From Mesorhabditis belari (Eukaryota > Nematoda > Chromadorea > Rhabditida > Rhabditidae), in contig CAUEEP010000917.1 in assembly GCA_958450365.1 (NCBI GenBank), forward strand, positions 520,001 to 584,000: 64,000 bases of DNA, read 5' to 3'. The position numbers and the translations under genes are program-made. Below are positions 42,918-52,800 of this stretch, in pieces (the stretch's first letter is position 1; each line of letters opens with the position of its first letter). Under the pieces are notes generated by a model, which was not told the origin of the DNA, made no database searches, and saw nothing but the letters and a program-made list of their open reading frames with translations.

Positions 42918-43865
42918 GAGTTTTTATCTTGATACAGTTTTAATGCCTTTATTATGTCATGGTCACATTGTCATTGATTTAATCCAATTATCCATTTTCG
43001 AGATTGCCTATGCGACTGGAGCAGAAGTTGACAAGAATGAATCTTTGTTTCGATATATGATTATTATTTGACAAGGATGTATTATTTGTTTCGTATAAAA
43101 AATAAAGCTTTAAAAACGACGAGAAAAGGAAAAAAAAGGAGCCGGAAAATTGGAATGGCAACACATCGATTGGAGGGATTGCTATATTTTCTGAACTCCT
43201 TGTACTCGGGCAGTTTTCGGGCACTTCAAACGGATCATAGCCCTTGGAACGCCCATAATTTTGTCCGTAAATATTTTTCCAAAGTTTTTGGAAAATTGTA
43301 ACAGGAGTTAGCGATTTGGGGTACGGTAGCGTGGTGACAAAATAAAATCGCAGGTTTTTCTCGATTTAAGTTAGGATTTGATCAATTCCTCAATTATTCT
43401 GCCGATCTGGAGTTACCTGAAAATATTAAAAAATTGTAGTTGGCAAAAACTGATTGCAGATTCGGAAACTGCATCAGAGAGGTAGTTTCCCGAGGCAGCG
43501 GGTAAGTTACCATTCCTTGGTTTCTCGAAACCCGAAGGGTTCATTTCCACAAAGAATACGGAAGAGGAAAAAACAAGAAAGCAAGTCCAAGAAGACTGCT
43601 CGGTTCTGGTTATATAGAGTTTCTATTCACAAATTTTGCATTAATTACTTTTTAGCCCCGGCTTACAGGCTTAGGCTTTGGCTTTAGAGTTGATGGAGAA
43701 AACTAGACAAAGAAGTGTATCTCAACCTTTGCATGTGTTTTAAAGGATTTTTCTGAAGCTTTTTCGATAGAATAATAGACATTCTATGGCTGATTCAACT
43801 TGCTACCGTACAATTTCGGGGAAAGACGACTCATCCGTCCTTAAGATCACCTCAAATGTACCTTG

Positions 43866-44635
43866 TTGGCTTAATCGTGGCTTTTTTTGACTCTCCAGGA
43901 TTCCCTTTAGGAAGTTACCGTAATCCCGTTTTCGAAGAGATTCCCTTCAGGAAAAGCTAGCGTAATCTTGATGTCTTCTAACAAGGGAATGGTCAGAAGT
44001 GACCATGACATTTCGTCATCAAAATGAGGTGCAAACACAAGTCGAGTACGGTGGTCGTAATGGTGCTCGCTAATAATAATAATAAGTACCGCATAATAAG
44101 TTTTAATACTTCCCCAGCATTCAGATACTGTTAAAAATGCTTTTTAAAGGGAGGATAACAATCAAATCAATTTTAAAGTATTAATCACAAACTTAGTTTC
44201 TTTTCCTTAGCTTTCGCTAACGAAAGGGTAATAATTGTACATATTCGTAGGGACCTTGGCCTCAGCGAATCACTTCATGAAAAGTCTAATGAAAAACAAA
44301 ACAGCAAAAGGCAAAGGAAAACGGGCGTGATTGGAACGCTCGAGGGTTGGCCTCTTTGCCAAAAGCACTAACCACTATGCCAAAACGGTAGCGTGCGCCG
44401 ATCGTTGGGAACGGCTTATAATCGTTTGAAGAAAAAATCGGATCTTGCGGGGGAAGTAGTAGATTGGCTGTAAATTGGACAATAATTGGGCCACAGAGCT
44501 TTCGAATAGGAAGCCAGCTACAGTACCCCTACAATAACCCCTACAGTATGCCTATAGTACTACCTTTACAGCTACAGTACCACCCTTACAATACCCTAGT
44601 GTAGAAAAGGTAGAAAAGGACAGAGGAAAAGGCTA
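43866..44635. other. Unique spacer
   Basis: No gene supported. A possible minus-strand A-box-like word (TGGCATAGTGGTTAGTGC) lies at about 44,365-44,385, without a matching B box. 44,515-44,600 is a low-complexity CTACAGTACC run. Confidence 0.5.
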
Positions 44636-44806
44636 GCGTTTGAATTACGCGTTTAATCTGTGATCAAACATGGATAAGTTAGTGCAGCTTATTGTGAGAT
44701 CTACAAAGTATGGACAGAATCTGGTCCAGATTTGACCTAGCCTAGTCTGATCCAGGCTAATTGTAAGTACCGCCTCCTAGACTAACTGAAGTCTCCGGAA
44801 GTCCTC
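44636..44806. repeat. Dispersed repeat, inverted relative of 15,590-15,765
   Basis: Contains ACGCGTTTAATCTGTGATCA and TACCGCCTCCTAGACTAACT. It is about 170 bp, diverged by scattered substitutions, and noncoding. Confidence 0.85.
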
Positions 44807-44814
44807 AGATATGT

Positions 44815-45125
44815 TATGACTCTACAAAAAGTTATAACATTTTTAAAGAAATTTTGCAAAATACACTAAAAATATAAGGGGAAACCGTGACCGAGTGGTC
44901 TAAGGCGCGCGACGTCAATCCAGCGCAAAAGTATGGGGTTGTTGGTTCGGCTCTCCCGCGCACTTGAGCTATTATTTTGCATATTCCTTAATTGTTTTGA
45001 GTGAATACGATACATAGCTACATTGTTCTTTTGAACAAAAAAAATTGGGCAATAGAGAATTTTTTAAATTTTCTCATTTCTTTTTTTAAAAATGTTATAA
45101 CTTTTTGTAGAGTTGAGCAAATTTG
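44815..45125. mobile_element. Small foldback enclosing a tRNA-like sequence
   Basis: CTCTACAAAAAGTTATAACA (44,820) pairs with TGTTATAACTTTTTGTAGAG (about 45,112), with about 36-bp arms. The loop holds the tRNA-like sequence at 44,886-44,964. Confidence 0.6.
44886..44964 (+). tRNA. tRNA-like sequence, class II length
   Basis: GTGACCGAGTGGTCTAAGGC resembles a serine/leucine-type D arm and GTTGGTTCGGCTC a degenerate T arm. The anticodon loop cannot be assigned. Probably a pseudogene or tRNA-derived repeat. Confidence 0.35.
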
Positions 45126-45423
45126 ATGATTTTTGTATCAAAATGTTCCTGAGAGTCTCTAGAATAAAAATTATCCCCTCGTTTTTTGTTCTAGACCCTG
45201 ATTATCGAGTGACGAGCCCCAAACTGCAGGGTACCACAAAATTTCTCCATACAAAATGACCAAAAAACCGCTAAAACTCAATTTAAAAAATTTCTGTCAA
45301 GGGGATTTGAAAAATTCCTTCAGATTCGGAATCAGCACAATTTTCCGCATCTAAAAAAGGTACTCCCGGAAAAATCCGATAGAAAACGCATTTTCGCGCC
45401 GATGTGCGGTGGGGTAAAATTTT

Positions 45424-46137
45424 ATATATGTCGTAGCCGTTTACGAAATTCAGCCGCTAACGAATGAGGGTATTTCCGGGCATCCAATCAAAAAGTCACC
45501 CACATAAAAAATGTTCATAATACATATATTTTATAGTAAATTTTTGAAATTAGCTCATTTAGTTAAATAGAAAATTTTTTTTGAGCCCCCAAAGTTTAGG
45601 TTCAAAAATGCCCTAAAATGACTATAAAAAATTTTCTACTCAGCCAAAAAACTTGCCTAATAGCTCATTTTGTAGCCAATTTGATGTAGTTTCTTTAAGT
45701 AAAGCCATCTAAAACAATTTTTCGTTGAAAGTAGGAGAAAGAGGGCGAGGAACAAATTCAGGGCAATTCTCAAATGTGAAAACAGCGACCGAGTTCAACT
45801 GAAGTCGTTCTTCGCCCTCTTTCTCCTAGCTTTGAAAAACAAATGTTCAATGTAGCTTTACTTTAAGAAACTACATCAAATTGGCTACAAAATGAGCTAT
45901 TAGGCAAGTTTTTTGGCTGAGTAGAGAATTTTTTATAGCCATTTTAGGGCATTTTTGAACCTAAACTTTCGGGGCTCAAAAAAAATTTTCTACTGAACCA
46001 AATGAGCTAATTTCAAAAATTTATTATAAAATGTATGTATTATAAACATTTTTTATGTGGGTGACTTTTTGATTGGATGCCCGGAAATACCCTCATTCGT
46101 TAGCGGCTGAATTTCGTAAACGGCTACGACATATACG
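45424..46137. mobile_element. Foldback element, 714 bp, arms ~340 bp
   Basis: ATGTCGTAGCCGTTTACGAA at the left end is complementary to TTCGTAAACGGCTACGACAT at the right end. Complementarity continues inward through GGAAATACCCTCATTCGTTA, AAACTTGCCTAATAGCTCAT and finally GGAGAAAGAGGGCGA, leaving a loop of only about 50 nt. No coding capacity. The TATATATG and CATATACG flanks are TA-rich, as for Tc1/mariner-type or foldback MITEs. Confidence 0.9.
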
Positions 46138-46408
46138 TTATATACGACCCCTTTTTTCAGCCGAGATAAAAGATATTCAGCCGCTTAAGTGATTTGGTGG
46201 CAAATTCCCTTCAAATGTAAAGATATTCAATTTATTCGAGGCGATTACTTGATTACGTGATTCGAGGTGACACGCGATCAAAAACGTAACTTCTACAAAA
46301 CTTTTTTATGTCATTATTAGAAATGTTGATACTATCCTGGTTGGCGGGTCACTTTTTTTTCTTCAAAACCATTTTTGGGGTAGTTTTATGTGTTGATGTT
46401 GATGTGTA

Positions 46409-46944
46409 CAGGGTGCGTCATAATTATTGCAACAAGATACTCAAGGCATTGCACACCAAGAAATTGCACACCAAGAAGTTTCACCGGAAGAAGATTTTTA
46501 AACAGAAATAGCATTATTGAACAGTAACAAATAAGAAAACAAGAGATCATTCGATATGACCGTCTTTTGCCTTGATAACAGTCCTTAATCGGTTCGGATA
46601 TGCCTCTACTGCGGCCCGAATGTCATCTTGAGGAATCGCCTTCCATCCTTTGGTCAAATCATCCTTTGTGTTTTCGAGAGCAGACATTAGCCTCTAAGAT
46701 TGCCCAAATGGAAAAGTTCATCACATTGAGATCCGGTGAGTTTGGAGGCCATTCATCCTTGGTGATCACTGAGGGAAAGTTGGCCACACACCAGTCCTGA
46801 ACCGTCTTCTTCGTGTGAGCGGGAGCTCCATCTTGCATGAAGGTCCAATTTTGATTGTTATTGGCTTTACACGCCCATGACATCACATTCTTGACATCAC
46901 AAACGGTCTTTGAACTCTTGTTGCAATAATTATGACGCACTTTG
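46409..46944 (-). mobile_element. Mariner/Tc1-type remnant, internally deleted
   Basis: TA-flanked, 536 bp. The ends GTGCGTCATAATTATTGCAA and TTGCAATAATTATGACGCAC are perfect complements. The minus strand encodes QNWTFMQDGAPAHTKKTVQD, then WPPNSPDLNVMNFSIWAIL: the second catalytic aspartate region and the P-x-S-P-D-L-N block. The N-terminal half and the first catalytic region are missing. Confidence 0.85.
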
Positions 46945-47009
46945 TAGATGCCCAACCCAAAGAAAAAAATGGCCCCCCAACTAAGATACTATCAAAAGTC
47001 TTTTTTTCA

Positions 47010-47337
47010 GAATGTGATAGTTTCAGGTGAGCGCGCTTTCCGAGCGTTATGCGATTTGACATTTTTGTTCAAGCAGGAATCCTTGCAGCACCGGAATGTG
47101 GATGTGGTCGTAAAATGAAGACTCGCAGTAAGGAGAAGAATGTCTATCGTTGCGAGTGTGACAAGTGTATTCGTGAATGTGTCAAAGGAAATAGTCACTG
47201 TTGTACTTCACAAATTTATTTAATTATTATGTTTGGTTTATGTTTATATTCTTGCATTAATCGTGCATCTTGTTTATTCGTTGCTGGTATAGTTATAAAA
47301 TTGAGTTACCACACGCAAACAGCGGCAAAGTCATATT
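47010..47337 (+). pseudogene. Cys-rich fragment, possibly transposase zinc finger
   Basis: After a TTTCAG at about 47,028, one frame reads ERAFRALCDLTFLFKQ and a second, one nucleotide over, reads APECGCGRKMKTRSKEKNVY then RCECDKCIRE. The cysteine spacing resembles the N-terminal zinc finger of Merlin/ISXO2-type transposases, but the rest of such a protein is absent and the frame is broken. Alternative: an unrelated Cys-rich exon. Confidence 0.3.
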
Positions 47338-47468
47338 AAAAAAAAAAAAAGAAATTTTTGGGCATTTTTGGTTTTTTGGTTGGTTTTTGAAAGTTTACTC
47401 CGGATCTAGTCGTTTGTGAGTATCCATCAGTAGATTGAGCTCTTCAGAGCATCAGAGCTCTTCCTTCT

Positions 47469-47708
47469 TTGAGAAAATTGAGAGGACACAGGTCTCCAAA
47501 AAGGCCACAATTGATTGGGTATACCCTTCTTCAGCTCGCATTCGTCACAAAGCTTGACAAAAATTTCAATAATCCCCGTTTGCTTTTCCATGATAGTCGC
47601 GAAAAGAAGGAAGAGCTCTTCAATCTACTGATGGATACTCACAAACGACTAGGACACGCTGGACGCGATTTTATGTGGAAGGAATATCTAGATATTCCTT
47701 CCACATAA
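47469..47708 (+). pseudogene. Integrase H2C2-like zinc-binding fragment
   Basis: The open frame ends ...LLMDTHKRLGHAGRDFMWKE. The H-x4-G-H-x-G-R-D pattern is like the HH part of the H2C2 domain of retroelement and transposon integrases. The following CC half is missing because the frame runs into the palindrome centre at 47,689. Read only as a remnant. Confidence 0.4.
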
Positions 47709-47776
47709 AATCGCGTCCAGCGTGTCCTAGTCGTTTGTGAGTATCCATCAGTAGATTGAAGAGCTCTTCCTTCTTT
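47603..47776. repeat. Perfect 174-bp palindrome without spacer
   Basis: Centre is TCTAGA at 47,687-47,692. Every base from 47,603 to 47,689 is complementary to 47,690-47,776. A further diverged inverted match lies at about 47,405-47,510. See findings for the artefact caution. Confidence 0.95.
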
Positions 47777-48388
47777 GAGAAAATCGAGAGGACACAGGTC
47801 TCCAAAAAGGCTCACCTAGGAGGGCTGAAGTATTGATGGCGATTTTCTCAACAAGTGTTGCTCAAAATTGGTCAAATTGCTTAAACTAGAAGACTTCAAA
47901 AGATCATTTCGGTTAAAGGTCTATTTTCTATTTTCTATTCTATTTTCGACCAAAATTAAGTTTAAGTTTCCCATTTTTCATTTTACAATTGAATTTTTGT
48001 GTTTTTTTTTTGCGTTTTTTGTGTTTTTTGTGTTTTTAAATCATTTTTATCACAGTATCCAAAAAAAAAATTCGAAAATTCAAAAAAAGAAATGAAATGA
48101 AAAGGGAATTTTGCTAAATCTAAAGCACAAAAAGTGTATTTTCATCAAAAAAAGTAATATTTTTAAAACTTTAAATAATTTATCGTAAAAATGCTTAGAA
48201 AAAAACGACCAGAATTCGGGGAGAAACATCAAAAAAAAAGAAAAAAAAAGAAAAAAAAATGCGAAAATGTGGAAAGTCAAAATTTTTTTTAATAAAAGAC
48301 TAAAATCTAAATGTACCGGAATCTGTGGAAAAGTCGAAAATATGTAAATGTTCAAAAGGATCTTATCTTCTTATAAATCTTAGAGCTA

Positions 48389-48620
48389 CACTACTGGACA
48401 ACGAAATATGATATTTGAAAAACGATCGTCACTTTCGCACGTCTGTAACTCCCTTGTTTTTACCGTATTTCTAAATATTAATATTACTATTGTGGAGCCC
48501 TTGAAAAGAGCTTTCAGAAAATGTCAAACACTAATAGTTTAAACTCAAAGACAAGGGAGTTACAGACGCGCGAAAGTGACGATCTCTTTTTCAAATATCA
48601 TATTTCTATGTCCAGTACTG
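48389..48620. mobile_element. MITE, 232 bp
   Basis: TA-flanked. The ends CACTACTGGACAACGAAATA and TATTTCTATGTCCAGTACTG begin inverted repeats of about 75 bp (TCGTCACTTTCGCACGTCTG against CAGACGCGCGAAAGTGACGA). No coding capacity. Confidence 0.85.
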
Positions 48621-48892
48621 TATGTAAATTTTCAAAAGGATATGCTAAATTTAACTATTTTAATGGGAAATCACAAAGATTATGACGAAAAAGTCGGGGT
48701 TTTTTTTTGGGAAAAAGCTAAAGCATGATATTTGTGATTACTGTAAGAAGAAGAAAATTGCCACCAAATAGGAAACGGAAATGAAAATAAAAAGCTATGC
48801 TAAAGTGCGAAAATTCGGCAAAAGTAGGGTAGATTGAGATTTTTGAGATAATGACGGTTAAAAGGGGCTTTTTTTTGCTAGTCACAAAGGAC

Positions 48893-48978
48893 GCCGGTTG
48901 GCCGAGTGGTTAGCGTGCTGGATTGTCGATCGGTCGGGGCGTTTGAGACTTGAGGGTTCGATCCCCTTCGCAGCCAAA
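48893..48978 (+). tRNA. tRNA-like sequence 1 of a pair
   Basis: GGTTGGCCGAGTGGTTAGCG (A box) and GAGGGTTCGATCCCC (B box, with a 5-bp T stem). The acceptor stem is not paired. A diverged second copy lies 160 bp downstream, with the same preceding 25 bp (ATGACGGTTAAAAGGGGCTT). Confidence 0.4.
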
Positions 48979-49049
48979 AATCTTTTGTTTTTCCATTTCA
49001 CTTAGAAATCCAGATGACGGTTAAAAGGGGCTTTCTTTTGCTGGCCAGC

Positions 49050-49138
49050 AACAAGACCGGTTCGCCAAGTGGTTAGCGCGTTGGATTGTCGCTCGATCCC
49101 AGGTTCAGACTTGAGGGTTCGATCCCCTGTGCAGCCAA
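49050..49138 (+). tRNA. tRNA-like sequence 2 of a pair
   Basis: Tandem relative of 48,893-48,978: GCCAAGTGGTTAGCGCGTTG and GAGGGTTCGATCCCC. Both share the following AAAAGCTTTTGTTTTTCC-like tail. Confidence 0.4.
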
Positions 49139-49897
49139 AAGCTTTTGTTTTTCCGTTTTACTCAGGAATCCCAATCTAACAGATAACTACAGTAGAATAT
49201 TCAAATTTGCTACGGATTTCAACCAGGATATGTGGATTCTTGGAGAACAAAATGAAAAAGTCTAAAATAGCGGAGAAAACTCTCTCATCTCTCAAGATCA
49301 AATTGAAATAGAAAAGCGAAGAAAATGATTATTATAGATTATTAGATGAAATTATGCAAAAATCTACTAAAGCTGAGCCTGCTAGGCAGGCGATTAGCTT
49401 TGTCTGCGTACATAAACTCTCACCATCTAGCGCACTGAGTCGAAAATGACTTGCTAGCTTTGATGGCTTGATTACGGTGATCTTTGCATAGTGAATGACT
49501 ATAATTAGAGTTTTTCCATCAATGTGCCAGATGCTGAAAGTTTCTGTGAACGCACAAAGTTTAACATTTACTGGGAAGGGGTTGGAGAAGTAAGGGAAAG
49601 CTGTGAAAAGCTGAATATCTTTAGATTTCTATGAAAAGTACTGTGAGCGAGATTACGGTAACTTTACAGTACTCTATAGTACTCTATAGTACTTTAACGT
49701 TACAATATCTTTAAGATATTCTTTAGAACTCTAAAAATATCGAGCTTTTTTCTAGCAAAACCTTTTTTGAATTGATTTTTTTGAACAGAAAGATAGGGGA
49801 AAAGAAATCCCGTCTTTGAGTAATATTTTTTGGTGTAATTTGAAAGATCTTCTGATTTTGGAAAAGAAAAAATCGAAAACAATCTTTTTCTTTCCTT

Positions 49898-52800
49898 TTA
49901 TATGCCCGATTTCGAGAAGGAAACTCTTAAATGCGCGTTTTCGGCCAATTTATAATTGTGCATGGCGATAAGCGCGTCGATCGATTGCTCAACGTCATCC
50001 AACTGCAACAACGCCATCTTGTGATCTTTTCTGAAACGCAGAATTTGGTTCTTTAAACTCTTTTACAGCTTTTACAGCTTTTACAGCTTTTACAGCTTTT
50101 ACAGCTTTTACAGCAATCCCGGCATTCTAGAGAAACCAATTTGGCATTTTGAGACCCTGTAAAAGCCGGTTTCGGCCGATGGATCCGTTCGGAAGCAAAT
50201 CAAGGCTTTTTGTTCACCTTTTTCAAGCAATTATTCGATTTTTATTCTTTTTTTCGTCGATCTGGATATCATGTAAAGTTTTAAAGAAATTAGATTTTTT
50301 TAAATCAAAAAAGAAAAAATTTTTTCGAACTTTTTATACACTTCTATAAAAATGCCTAAACTTTCACCATCTGTGAACTCTATAGATTGACTTACAGTAA
50401 TCCCTGGATTACAGTAATCCTTGGATTGCATACAATACTTTTTGTTGGGGGGAAAACGGCAAAAAAAAAACTCACGGGAAAAACTTGAAAGCTTTGGGTT
50501 GAAAGCCATTCTCGACGAAAGCTTGCGCCAAAAACTCTTCGGTGATGTTGGGTGGGATATTTGAGAGGTGAAGAGTCGATGATGGTGGATAGATATTCAT
50601 ATAGTTTTTACTGCCTAAAAATTGATTTGATTTTGAGGACAAAGGTCGAGACCGGGATCGAACTCGGACCATAGCTTGGGGGCTATTCGAGACGCCTTTT
50701 TTGTGCAGTGTGCCACACGGATGGCTGCTAATCGAGCCCGGTCGAGTTCTAACCCTGGTTCGAGTCCGGTTTGAAGTATTAGGATGGAAAATTTGAGCTT
50801 TTCACGTACCAGGCTTTTTGAAGCGATGCAGGGGAGAGTGGGCATAGTCTCGAGTGAGGCCAGCGTCAGGTTGGCCTTCCTGAAAAAGCAATTTATGACT
50901 TAAAGACGCTAATTACGGTTAGCGATCGAATTTTGGGCTTTAAAAGGGTAGTTTCTTGCAAACCTTTGGCATTTGAACAGTCGTATGCTTGGACGCGGCC
51001 ACTCGAACCACTTTGTCGTTCCATTTGATCTTGTCAAGGTGTTGCATTGCTTAAATTTCAGATTTTCTTTGCTTTTACATATTTAATTACTGTAAATCCT
51101 TTAATAGAAGCCTATTTTAATAAAATTTCCTATAAAATCTTCAATAAAATTTTATAAAATCCTCTAATAAAAGTCCTTTATAGAAATGTTTCGTCGTCTA
51201 AATATTTGCTCTCAAACAAACGCTCATAACTCGGCATCAGTACGCTTCTTTTTCCTCATTTACCTATCAAATTAAAGTAGAAAGATAGGCGAATTTTTTG
51301 AGATATAAAACATATTTCTAGCTTTAACGGGCGCTTGGAAAAAAGTGATTAAAAAATGAGGAAAAATCGGGGTTTTTTTTTTGAGACTACAGTAAGACCA
51401 GTAAAGTCAAGCTAGAAGCCAGGTTTTGACCTTGTTTCTGTCAGATTAAAAGAATTTTGTAAACCAGACCAGAAAACAAATCGAATTCTGGTCAGAAAAC
51501 GACCAGAAGTCGGTCGATTTTCACGATTTTTTGTCGAGGAGTCGGGTAAGCCAAAATTTTTTTGTTTTTGATTGAATTTAAAATCTATTATTTCTAAGGG
51601 ATAGCATGACATCCAGTTTGCCCGAAAAACATCAAAATCTAAGGAAATTTATGCAAAAAATCGAGTTATGCAAAGCCTAACCTTACAGTGCACTTTCTAG
51701 CTGGGGAAAATGAATTTTCTTTTGTAGAACTGTGATCAGACTGACGTCTGATCGGCGTTCCACCTCAATTCCATTCGCACTCACCCAGCTGCGCTTGTTG
51801 TGGCTCGGAGAATTGAATTAAAGCATTGTCCTTTTTGTTGAACAAAATTTTCACCCGTAGCACATCGCCGTAGACGCCTGGAAAATAGAAAACGGTGATT
51901 TCGAGATCTAATCGCTAAACGAAAGCCAGGAAATGATATTCTCGTTTATCGGAAATTGGAAATGGAAAATTTTCAGTGGTAAAAAAAAGAGGTGTTTGTG
52001 GTTTTTTTTGGTTAAAAAAATGTTGAAAGCGGAAAAATTCTAATAAACTTTTTGAAAGGAAAACATTTTAAGCGTGATTTTCTCGCCCAAGCCCGTGCTG
52101 CATCATGGCCTACTGGTTAAGGCGCCCGTTTTCAAAGCTAGTCTCCCTAGTAAGGCTCAGGTTCGAGTCCGGCTGTGGTCGAAAGTTTTGCTTTTTTAAA
52201 AGGAACACGCGATTTTCTCTCCAAGGCCTCGATTGCATCATGGCCTAGTGGCTAGCGCGCTCGTTTTCGAAGCTAATCTCCCTAGTAGGGCTCGGGTTCG
52301 AGTCCGAGCCTGGTCAAATGTTTTGCTTTTTCTTGAAAGTCTAATTTTTTGCTTCATTTTTGTTTGAATTCTGTTTAGAAGGTAGGAAAATCTTAGTTTT
52401 TAGCTTATTAGGGGACAGCAGGGAAGAAACACGTACCGAAGAGAGTGAACAGAGCATCTGGAGTCGCCTTCTGAAAATTGGAAAAAAATGGAGATAGAAA
52501 AAATAAAAAAAAACAAATAAACTTCTTTTCTGGATAGAGAAATGAATATAGTTTTAGAGAAATCAAAAAAATAGATACAGATTTCGATATAGACTTAGAT
52601 TCGAGTGAGTGAGAGAGAGGAAGAAGGATAGCGTCGAGAGATGAACTTTGTCCTTACTTTGCCCAAACTTTAACCATCTGACACACTGATTGTACGGTAA
52701 ATAAGCACAGATTACTGTATCCAGACAGAAAACGAAAGAGTGCACCAGATGGCGAAAGTTTACGCGAGTTTTTCGTCGAGTTTCGATCGAGCCGGGTGAA

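Larger units (their letters stand above)
40825..43865. repeat. F-box unit, direct repeat copy B
   Basis: Same order as 27,770-31,735 but without the mariner remnant and with other deletions (for example within 43,300-43,620). Contains F-box copy 3 and ends at the same point, ATCACCTCAAATGTACCTTG. Confidence 0.85.
47783..49897. other. Intergenic, low-complexity and repeats
   Basis: T-rich and A-rich runs (47,930-48,300), a MITE (48,389-48,620) and two tRNA-like sequences. Short hydrophobic open frames of 75-91 codons come from poly-T and are not called. The 3' end of the PTB gene starts at 49,898. Confidence 0.6.

Noticed and set aside
48080..48355. Hydrophobic 91-codon minus-strand open frame
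   Set aside because: Phe/Leu-rich translation of poly-A/poly-T sequence with no start context or splice partners.
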